Positions 32,303 to 41,329 of a DNA stretch of 64,000 nucleotides are shown one piece after another (position 1 is the stretch's first letter; every line of letters starts with the position of its first letter). The position numbers and the translations under genes were made by a program. Source of the DNA: Exobasidium rhododendri (lineage: Eukaryota; Basidiomycota; Exobasidiomycetes; Exobasidiales; Exobasidiaceae). Location of the stretch: NCBI GenBank assembly GCA_026210745.1, contig CP110630.1, positions 3,038,001 to 3,102,000 on the forward strand. The letters run 5' to 3'. Below the pieces are notes generated by a model, which saw nothing but the letters and a program-made list of their open reading frames with translations, ran no database searches and was not told where the DNA came from.

Positions 32303-34025
32303 TTACTTGGGCTCGTCTTTCGAAGTATCCTTGGTAGGACTCGATCCGAAGCTGAAGCCAGTGGAGCCGGAAGTGCTGCTGAATGGGCTAGAGGAAGAAG
32401 GGCTGCCAAAGCTGATCTTACTAGAACCAAATGAGAACCCGCCCGCCTGACTGACCCCACTAGTGTTGGCAAAATTTGAGCCGATCGTCGGCGCCTTTGA
32501 CGTTGCAGAGGCAGAAGCTTGACCTTCTTCCGCCGCTTTGCCGTCATCTTTACTTGTGCCACTTCCGAATCCGAATCGGAAGGCATTACCGCTTGCAGAT
32601 TTTGCAGCAGGGGATGAAGAGGCAGAAGTACCAAAGGAGAATGGCGTCGAACCGAAGCTGGAGGGGCCAGAAGATGCCGCTCCGAACGGAATCGGATTTG
32701 TCGAGGGTGCAGAAAAGCCAAATTTAACAGTAGTATCAGGAACGTTTTGCACACTCCGCTTGTCCCCCTTTTCATCTTCCACCGCTCCCTCTTCCTCTCC
32801 CACTGCTTCAGCGTCTTCATCATTCTCCTCTTCCTCCCCTTCTACATCTTCCTCTTCTACTTTTTCATCATCAGCGTCTTTCCCAAATTTAGCAAAGAAA
32901 CCTTTAGAAGGCAAGGAAAACGTTGGCTGACCTGGCAGTAGCGTCGTAGAAGCAGCAGACTTCGTCGTCGAACTTGAAGGAAACGCCGACCCTGCAAACG
33001 CAAACCCTCCGCTCTGAGGAGCTTTGGGTAGGGTAAATGATGGCGTTGAGGCCTTCGCTACTGGGACTACTGCAGGTTGGCTGACAGGCAAAGGCTTCTC
33101 GGCAGTTGATGCTGGCAGAGAAAATGTATGGGTAGTCGAGGTAGTAGACGAAGCGGTAGTTGAAGGAGCAATAGAAAAGAGAGGAGCGCTTGCTGTTGTT
33201 GCTGCTGGCTTGCTCATTTGTGGCAGGGAGAGCGAAGAGCTAGTATCGGTCGAGCTTTGTGTCTTCATCTTCCTCTTGTCGTCTATCTCTTTCCTGAAGT
33301 CGTTGTACTTGGCTTGTATACCTTTGATCGCCTCAGACAGATCAACAAATGGATCTCGACCAATCGCAGATCCTATCGCATCTGTGATTTGAGCCTTGAA
33401 TGACATGTTGAGGCCCCTCAAGTTGCAATAATGTTGCACCTCATCAGCGATACCGGCTGCATCCTTCTTACCATTGCTAGTTGAGGGTGTATGAGGTGCG
33501 GCTCCCCCATTCGATATCCGAGAGGTATCTGATGTGGCCGCACTCCCTGCCGCGACAGACGGAATAGATACGTTTGCTTGTTGAGGCGGGCTGTAGGGAG
33601 ATGGGGCATTGAAATTGGCAAACGTAAAGGGCGTGGGAGTGGGAGACTGCAGGGACAGAAAGACGAGAAGAATGGTGAGTCTTTGATATTTGACATTCCT
33701 TGCGGATTTGCTCTCACCTGAAATAGTGATGGGGCCACACTCGCTGGCTTCTTTTTGGGTAGCCCTCGAATACTGTGGCGTAGGGGACTGTTCAGCTTGA
33801 GTCCCTTGCGGAATAATCATACAGTTCACTCACGGTCTGTCGGCAGTGTTACGAGTCTGTCATTGAGGTCAGTAAGGTGGCCAGATTGAAGATGCAAGAA
33901 ATCCACTAGAATGCACTCACCTCGCCTTCGTTCGAGGGATCTGTTCCACCTTCACCCCCAGCCCCTAGCGAGTGTGGATCTTCGCCGTCTTCCTTCTGGA
34001 TTTGCCGCTCCGCCCCTCTCTTCAT
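32303..34025 (-). CDS. NUP2: Nup50/Nup2-type FG nucleoporin lacking a Ran-binding domain
   Basis: Exons 34025-33921, 33856-33834, 33772-33718 and 33646-32303 (508 residues). The N-terminus MKRGAERQIQKEDG, then TRNTADRPIRGLPKKKPASV, matches the Nup50/Nup2 importin-alpha-binding region. A structured segment follows: CNLRGLNMSFKAQITDAIG, then FVDLSEAIKGIQAKYNDF. The rest has FSFG and FG repeats (FSFGTSAS, FRFGFGSG, GGFSFGSS, GFSFGSS) separated by acidic and Ser/Thr-rich spacers. Family role: releasing importin-alpha cargo at the nuclear pore basket. The expected C-terminal Ran-binding domain (~120 residues) is absent; the frame stops at DEPK and no further exon is visible before the microsatellite. 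Confidence 0.85.
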
Positions 34026-34661
34026 TGACGCCTTTAGGGATACCGAAGAAGAGTGCTAGAAAAACAGGTCCCGCACTATTCACCTTCCTTTCCAACCTCC
34101 TATAAATGAAATTTGGGTGGATTTGTCGTTCTGCCGATCACCTTCACCAAGGGAGAGGCAGATGCATCACGTGCTGAGCCATGGAGCTTCACCATCAGAT
34201 CTTCTCTCGACGTTCAAGCTGCTGCATCTAAGAAGAAGCTGACAGAAACCACGAGCCAATCGCCTGGGATATGCCTGCATCCTCTTGTGAATGATCTGTG
34301 TTGCGGCTTGTACATAATATCTCGAGAGAGCGACGTTTCTGCGCCTCACTCGCATGCCGCTCCTAGTTGCAACGAGAGATACAAGCAACCACCCACGTCC
34401 GCGGATGCATCCGAAATTAAGCCTCGGACAGCGTTCATTGATCAACCAGTGAGGCACAAATTCACACAACGTATCTCGACACAATAGCGCATCTTGGTAC
34501 CTGGTCTCGAATCGCGACTTGCTCTTGGGAGCAGTGTTATATGAGCAATACCTTTTCGCGGGAGACAGCTGTAGCCCCCCTTCTCCGCTGTCTCTACTAC
34601 TCTCCTCTTTTCTATGCTCGAGAGCTTTCGTCGCTTCTGTGACGATATCCGACTATAAGTC
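34026..34661. other. Divergent intergenic region
   Basis: About 640 bp between the nucleoporin and monooxygenase starts. A 124-residue open frame on the plus strand (34113-34487) has no recognisable features and is probably chance. It should contain both promoters. Confidence 0.4.
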
Positions 34662-35954
34662 ATGAAAGTCTTAATCAGTGGAGCAGGTATTGCTGGAAGT
34701 AGTCTGGCAACGCTTTTAGCCAAGACAGGCGCATCCATCACCGTCGTTGAAAAGGCTGCGTCTCTGTTACCGCATGGACAAAACGTAGACATTCAAGGTG
34801 CGGCGGTGACAGCTGTACAGAAGATGGGCTTGTTGGAGCAAGTTCGAAAAGCGAATACGACAGAGATGGGTACTAGGTTCGTCGACACGAACGGAAAGCA
34901 GTACGGGATCTTACCTCTCCAAGCAAGCTCTGCCAATGCAAGCTTTACCTCCGAATTCGAGATCCTTCGGGGGGACCTGGCCAAGATCCTTTACGAAGCA
35001 GCAGACAATAATTCCAACGTCAACTTTCTGTTCGGGACAACGATCGGTAGTGTACTCTCCAACACAGAAGACGACGTCAACGTTAGCTTTAGCAATGGCA
35101 AGACGGAGCATTTCGACCTCTTGATACTAGCAGACGGCCAGTGGTCCAAGGTCAGAAAGCAAGTCTTCCCTGTGGAGAGTGTCAGGGTGAATGACTTGGG
35201 AATGTATGTCGCCTACTGCACCGTCCCGGCGCAGCCGGAAGACAATCGTTTCTGGAACATCTACGTAGCTCTGAGGTCGAGGGTGGTGACAACAAGACCA
35301 GATCCATATGGAACAATTCGGGCCATGTTCTCTATAATGCCTCGCAATGACGAACAGAAAGCTGCGTGGCAAAGGGCGTCCAGAAGTGATAGACAAACAC
35401 AGGAGGACTTACTGAAGAAGGAATTCACAGATGCAGGATGGCTGTCGCAGAGATTTCTGAGAGATATGAGCTCAGCGCCAGATTTCTACTTTCAAGCAAT
35501 TCAACAGATCAAGATGGATGCTTGGTCTGAAGGTCGTATAATATGCCTGGGAGACACTGCGTATACCCCGACACCCCTTACCGGTATGGGCACATCATTG
35601 GCTATCGTTGGCGCCTATCTTCTAGCAGGAGAATTGAGCACAATCAATGACGGCGATCATCCGAGAATGGCTTTACAAGCTTATGAGAAGAGTTTCCGTC
35701 CTTTTGTGGAGAAGATGCAGAAGATTCCCTCCTTCGTGCCGGGTATAGCACACCCCGAGACTGCGTTCAGAAGATGGCTGCAACGAGCATTTCTGACACT
35801 GTTGTGCAAGGGTGTGCAATTATACTCGGCTCTCCCGTGGCTGACAGACCGTTTCAAGCAGACCAATCAGGAGAACGACGACGGGTTTCCCTTGCCTTCA
35901 TTCCCAAGCCTCGATGAGAAATTGCATCACGCTATCAAAGCAGGGGAGCACTGA
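34662..35954 (+). CDS. FAD-dependent monooxygenase, TetX-like
   Basis: Single exon, 430 residues. It is a class A flavin monooxygenase: the FAD-binding GxGxxG is at the very N-terminus (ISGAGIAGSSLATLLA), ending its beta strand with VVEK. The conserved arginine is in FEILRGDLAKIL, and the second FAD motif is GDTAYTPTPLTGMGTSLA. The overall order resembles bacterial and fungal TetX/tetracycline-hydroxylase-like enzymes that hydroxylate aromatic or polycyclic substrates with NAD(P)H. No signal peptide or membrane anchor is evident, although the C-terminus has a hydrophobic stretch (RAFLTLLCKGVQLYSALPWL). The substrate is unknown. The absence of introns contrasts with most neighbours. Confidence 0.85.
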   Translation: MKVLISGAGIAGSSLATLLAKTGASITVVEKAASLLPHGQNVDIQGAAVTAVQKMGLLEQVRKANTTEMGTRFVDTNGKQYGILPLQASSANASFTSEFEILRGDLAKILYEAADNNSNVNFLFGTTIGSVLSNTEDDVNVSFSNGKTEHFDLLILADGQWSKVRKQVFPVESVRVNDLGMYVAYCTVPAQPEDNRFWNIYVALRSRVVTTRPDPYGTIRAMFSIMPRNDEQKAAWQRASRSDRQTQEDLLKKEFTDAGWLSQRFLRDMSSAPDFYFQAIQQIKMDAWSEGRIICLGDTAYTPTPLTGMGTSLAIVGAYLLAGELSTINDGDHPRMALQAYEKSFRPFVEKMQKIPSFVPGIAHPETAFRRWLQRAFLTLLCKGVQLYSALPWLTDRFKQTNQENDDGFPLPSFPSLDEKLHHAIKAGEH

Positions 35955-36254
35955 TGCCAATCGTCATCGCAGAGAGAGTTTGTTGCGCGCTGTATGTAGA
36001 TGTGTTCACACGACGAATGAACGTCAATGGTATGAAAATGATCCGTGTCGAGATTTGCAGCGGCTCTGATGTGGAGGAAAAAGTGGTCCTCTGTGCCGTA
36101 CGGTAGGCTTTTTTGTTTTTTTGAGGAGGGGCTTAGTGGAGTAGTAGCACAGAGCTCACGTTAAGGGACAAGCGGGCCCGAACGAATTGCAGCTAGCTAC
36201 GTTCGAAGGCTGAGCATAACAGTCGCCTTCTTACCACAATCGCACTGCTGCGCC
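35955..36254. other. Intergenic region
   Basis: A 300-bp gap between two plus-strand genes. It holds a T-rich run near 36110-36121, possibly part of the 3' processing signals, and the promoter of the acyltransferase. Nothing else is recognised. Confidence 0.4.
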
Positions 36255-37811
36255 ATGGTGGGTCACACCGAGTATGCTATTCCTATACCTGACCGGAAAA
36301 GGCCGACAGACTGGATCCGGACGCTCTCCTTTGCACTATACTTCAACTATGTCATCATTGCAACGAATTGTGCCCAATTTGTCGCTTTGGCCTTGCTCTA
36401 TCCACTGCAAGCCACAAGACCATACTATGAGACTTCAATATCGTACACGAAATTGATTTTTGGTAGACTGATAATCACCCTTTCTCAACTATTCGCACCG
36501 ACAAAGCTCATCGTCAGCTGTTCAGATGAAGATGGAAAGTATCTTGACCCGGAGAAGTTTGTCAGACGCAATAGCAAAGGCCGCATCGTGGAAGTGTTGC
36601 TACCTGAGAGGAGCATCTGGATCAGCAACCATCAGGTATATACAGACTGGCTGTACATCTGGTGAGGATGAACTTGCGCAGTAGCTCTTAATCAAGGATC
36701 CGTTTTTTTTTGACGCTCGCTTCCTCAGGTGCTTGGCGTACTATGCTAATTTGGCAGATGCTATCTGTATTATCCTCAAGAATGGCCTCGAATGGATTCC
36801 TTTCGTCGGTTGGGTGTGTAGTCTTCCTTGTGCTGCCGATGTTGGAAAAGCCTACTCATGTGCTCTTCTCCTCCCACCCCCTCCTCTTCCCCCAATCATC
36901 ACACAGGGCATGCAATTCTATCGCTTTATATTTCTAAAGAGAAATTGGCAGAGCGACAAGAAATTACTTGCTGGACATTTGGCATACATGGCTTCATTTG
37001 GTCGTGCGTCATTAGACTCACCACCGCTGCAAAGTAGTACGACGTCAATTCGAGGCGCTGCCAAGAAGCTTCTTCTTTTGATATACCCAGAAGGTACTCT
37101 CGTCTCAGTACAGACGAGGCCGACAAGTAAGAAGTTCGCCGACAAAGAAGGCATACCTGATTGTACAAATCTACTTTTGCCACGAAGTACTGGACTGCTG
37201 TTTTGCTTGCGTAGTCTCGCAGCTGATGTGTCGGACCTGAAGCTTGTCGTGAGTGCATAAGCATGATATAGGATCATGACAGATAGTGAGACGGCGATTC
37301 TGACCCTCATGATGTTTTGGAATATGTATAGGATTTCACGATTGGCTACCCGGGTATCCCTCCTGCTGGCTATGGTCAGACATGGTATACACTACGATCC
37401 ACATTTATGCAAGGTGTGGCGCCTCCTGGTGTTCATATACACTTTTCCATTCTCTCCATCAACAATCCCAATTCGGACGCTTCTCCGCCACTGGGACAGA
37501 ATCTACCCGAGAGTGCAGCTGCAGCTGCCTTGGACTCTCAAGATTCCAGTGAGGAAGAGAAAACAAAGTTCCACAATTGGTTGCTGAGGAGATGGAGGCA
37601 AAAGGATGAACGGCTGAATCAATTCTACAAGAACGGCGACTTTGTAGAAGGTGATACAAAACAAGCAGATCATACAAGCAGCAACAGCGAAGGTTTCCGA
37701 CGCTTCGTGGAGATACCAGTGCAGCTCAAGTCACACGTTGAATTTCTTGATGTCTTGTTATATGGTGCTCCCATAATCATCCCCTACTTCATATACAGAC
37801 TTTGCCAGTAG
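36255..37811 (+). CDS. Lysophospholipid/lysophosphatidate acyltransferase
   Basis: Four exons: 36255-36661, 36729-36813, 36907-37248 and 37332-37811 (437 residues). The acyltransferase motifs are NHQVYTDW (NHxxxxD, catalytic His-Asp) and YPEGT. The order WISNHQ, IPFVGWGMQFYRFIFLKRNW and FTIGYPG, with a late EFLDVLLYG, resembles LCLAT1/AGPAT-like enzymes and yeast Cst26. Hydrophobic helices are near the N-terminus (LSFALYFNYVIIATNC) and at the C-terminal end. Expected role: acylating lysophospholipids such as lysophosphatidylinositol or lysocardiolipin in the ER membrane. The exact substrate cannot be read. It is convergent with MOB1, 115 bp apart. Confidence 0.85.
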
Positions 37812-37926
37812 ACTCGGAAAGGCTGCTCATGTTCATGGCTCTGCTGCAAATATGATGAATGTAGTCGTAGAAGGAGACATGGAAGACATTGTACAAAAGC
37901 GGTAGGCAAGGGAGGGGAGAAGCTGG

Positions 37927-39010
37927 CTAACCTGCGTTCTCGTCTAGGATCGCCTCGTTGAGCTCTGCCAAAGGGGCCAGCTCCTTTGTGTCGACGAGGT
38001 GGAATTCGTTGATAAAGAGCAGAAAGTGTCGATAGCTTGTGTTGAGATGTGCTGCAAGGAGGGAAGAAAGAGGGTGAGAAGTCGATACGATTTGTGACGC
38101 AAGTAGCACACAGAGAAAGTGTCGAAAATATCAAACCCACCTTCTAGGCTCAGTGCACAAATCTGAGCGAAGTGGTGATTGTAGATGTGTGCATAGACCC
38201 GGAATAGTCTTCTCAAAATCGATTTCACTGTAGCTTGAAAGTTGTCCGGGAACGGGACGCCTGCAAAAGGATGATTGAATCATGTTAGCATTGCTGCTAC
38301 ATCGAGGTCGTCAGCTCCTCTTGTGTGCGTCCCACTCGCCTACTTTGGAGGGGAAGATTGCTTCATTGTCTAGCATTCCTTGCGTCCACGTCATGAGACA
38401 ATCGACGTAATCGGGAGCGCTCATCTTTGTTGGTTTGCGGAATTCACTTGAGTTGCTGTCTTGCCAATGGTATTCGTATCGCATCCCAGCGCTCATTGTA
38501 GGGCACTGTGTTACAGACAAGTATAGTGTTAAACATCTGTCAACTCATCTCGAGGGACTGCGTAGAACTACCTGAAACCGCTGTTGAGGCACTCACCTCT
38601 GAAGGGATGCAAAACTCCGTAATCGTTCCATATAGCATATTGAGATGGTTGAAGAAGTCGACGGCTGTCGATAGGTGAAAATGAGGAGGTCAATCTTAAG
38701 AGGGAGAGGAGAGAGAAAGCCGAGGTAGCGCTTGTACTCATTGCCAACTCACTGTTCACTGCGAGCCACTCATCCAGATCTTCACCATCTGGGAGGATCA
38801 CCGCTTGCCTCAGGTTGCCAGAACCGAGTGTCGCTTCCGCATATCTCTTCAATTGACTGGAGGGAAGGAGAGAGACACAGCACTGTATCAGTCCAAGGTC
38901 GAGCTCGAAAAGAAAAAGCTTACTCTAACGTACTACTGCTTCGTGCCTTCTGGGATGTTACGCTTCGGTTTGAATGTGCGGGTCTTTGAGAGACCAAAGA
39001 AGGACGACAT
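37927..39010 (-). CDS. MOB1: MOB1 kinase activator
   Basis: Six exons on the minus strand: 39010-38934, 38856-38753, 38664-38597, 38505-38340, 38260-38141 and 38051-37927 (219 residues, against 216 for human MOB1A). It begins [18 protein letters not shown]. Family blocks are [12 protein letters not shown]-like [35 protein letters not shown] with CPTMSAG and YEYHW (zinc ligands Cys, Cys, His, His), and [13 protein letters not shown]. It binds and activates NDR/LATS-type kinases (Dbf2) in mitotic exit and septation. The fourth intron has donor GC (GTAG then GCGAGT), needed to keep VGVPFPDNF. The ends at [12 protein letters not shown]; a further exon is unlikely. Confidence 0.93.
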
Positions 39011-39310
39011 GGTGAATGGATGTAGCAAGACGAGACCCTCTTAAGTTTCGAGATACACCTCTGTTGGGCCTTCTCTCTAATGCAACCTCCGACAATTTGG
39101 CCTTTCTCCTTTGAAATTTACCCCTCTTTCCCTTTGAGCACCGCACCGATATCAACTAAGGCTATATTACAGCCTAGGGGACGCACAGATACGAGTCCAC
39201 TCTGGAATGAGAAACGCGTCGTGAACACGTGTTGAGGTGTTGTTCCCACTCTCGCACGGATCATCGTGAATTCCTTTCGCAAGTAAAGTCAGATTGAGGA
39301 GTAAGGGAAG
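39011..39310. promoter_or_regulatory. Divergent promoter region MOB1/LRR gene
   Basis: A 300-bp gap between start codons of the MOB1 and LRR genes, so likely a bidirectional promoter. No specific element is recognised. Confidence 0.4.
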
Positions 39311-41304
39311 ATGCAGAAAGAGCCAGTCCAAGGGAGGATTGCCGCTGCTCCTTCTCCTTGCGTCGTTGGTTTCTCTGACGGGCAGGAATACGTTCTTTCC
39401 CTCCATTCGGTTCGTCGCCCCGTCATGTCACTTCGTCTTCGGGATGAGCCGGCTCCTGCGATGCGATTCCTCTCTTGTAAGAATTTCGAGGAAGCTCTGA
39501 TAGCACTGAATAACGAGGAAAAGTCGAGAGAGACGTCGTATCTGCTTGTCCAATCGCATGGATCGCAGATAGTAGAGAGGAATACAAAAGAGGTCATCGA
39601 GGAGCTGCAGCGGAGAAAAGATAGCTTGTCAGAGGTGGTCATGCAACTAAAAAGATCGGTGCTGGGAACGGACAGGCGCCCGTCACAGGGAAACAGTGAT
39701 GAAGTTGACTCAGTTGCACATAGAATGGAAGCGTCGACGTCTTTATGGAGCGGTGGACCCATCAGCCTTCGTCGTGTAGAGCTCAGTAATTTTCGTTTGG
39801 AGATGGATGACCTGGAGAGATTGGGAGAGTACATACATGGTAGTGCTTCAATGTCTGTCCTGTCCATGAAAGCCTGTGAAATATTAGTGAGTAGGCGGCA
39901 TTCAGGGTGACTTGGGTCATCAATTGAGTGCGGTCGCTGAACCCCCTGACCTATCAATTGCTACAGCCATCTACGTTCAGTGTGATGCACAATCTTGCCC
40001 GTTCGGTGAATATGTCCAACTTGAGAGTATTGGAACTCGCTAACAATCCTATTGGAACTCGGTCTATGGTGCAACTGATCGACAACCTCAACACACCGTG
40101 TCTAATTCGACTGGTGTTATCGATGACAGTGCTGAAGAGCAACCTACATCTAGATCAACTGAAGAATCCACTTTGGCAAGAGGGAGATCAGTCTTGGAGG
40201 AACGAGCCTATCGACGCCGTATGGAATAGAGAAATACAGAAGGTGGGAAAAAGCTTTGCAAATCTCATCTCGAGCAACAGGGAAGGAGGTCATGCCCCTC
40301 GACTTACCATGCTTCTACTGAGTGCCAACGATCTAGGTTGGAAATCGGTCAGAAAGATTGTCAAGGCGGTGTTGGACGGTAATAGGAGATTAACAGCAGT
40401 AGAATTGTTCGCCACCATCACCTCACCTTCGCAAGTCAACATCGAAGGCGAGAGCGATGATGATGATGATGATGAAGAAGAAGAAGCAGCAGCGGTGCCA
40501 TCACTAGCAAACGAGCTGACCAGAAGCAGTAGCAGCAGCGATCTTTACCTTCGTAGTAAGCGTGAAAAGACAAACGTTCAAAGAGATGTGAATTTCACTC
40601 CTCCGCGAGCGTCACAAGCAAGCAAGAGTCAATTCAGCCCAGTGGAGAGACTGACATCGACGAATTGGCTACATCATCTTGGACGATATCTGTGGGCAAA
40701 CAAAATTCATCGGACTGCCGTCAAGGATTCCAGTAGGTACATCTTGGCAACAGCTCGAGTATTGTCTTGTCGATGTCGGCAAGGTGAGGAGACGAACAGA
40801 GACACGAACAGCACTGCAATATTTCCTTTCACAAAATTACCTCCAGAGATTCGACGAAAGATCATCGGCCATCTAGATGACAAGGCGCTGCTTTCAGAAG
40901 AGCAGATGGAAAGGATTATCAGTTTTGCAAGCGATTCTACCACTCTCGGTTTCGGATCAAGCAGCAAGAGCTCTGGCTTGAGTGAAGAGGCTTTGCGTCA
41001 CATTTCCAGCAAGGTACGTGGCACGCATAGTCAAGAAGGGTATGGCTTGCTTCCCCATCGAAGTTGGCATTGGATCACTCGTGAGTATTCTCTGCCGAGA
41101 GACTGGCCAGCTTTAATGATCGATTCAAGTGTGTCGAAAGCCACGTCAGGACAAGAGGAAGACTTTCCAGACATACACGGCCCTGGTGGAGGAGGTCCAG
41201 ATGGATATGGTGGCAGTACATATGGTCAGATTGGACCCGATCCAGCGCGGCGAAGGTGGTTGGAAGAACAGAGTGGCTTGCAGGCTTTCTGGGAGATTGT
41301 TTGA
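39311..41304 (+). CDS. Leucine-rich-repeat protein with F-box-like motif
   Basis: Exons 39311-39886 and 39967-41304 (637 residues). The middle has ribonuclease-inhibitor-type repeats: ISLRRVELSNFRLEMDDLERL, then NLRVLELANNPIGTRSMVQL, then RLTMLLLSANDLGWKSVRKI. A poly-Asp/Glu run (about residues 355-370) separates these from a Ser-rich linker. Near residue 485 FTKLPPEIRRKIIGHLDD resembles the first half of an F-box, but it follows the repeats rather than preceding them. The C-terminus is Gly-rich (GPGGGGPDGYGGS). An adaptor role in ubiquitin ligation is possible but not shown. Only 25 bp separates its stop from the stop of the PPR gene. Confidence 0.75.
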
Positions 41305-41329
41305 AGTAAGAAAGGAAGTTTTAGGCTCA

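Noticed and set aside
34113-34487. 124-residue plus-strand frame upstream of the monooxygenase
   Set aside because: No signal peptide, domain or splice-linked continuation; it overlaps the expected promoter.
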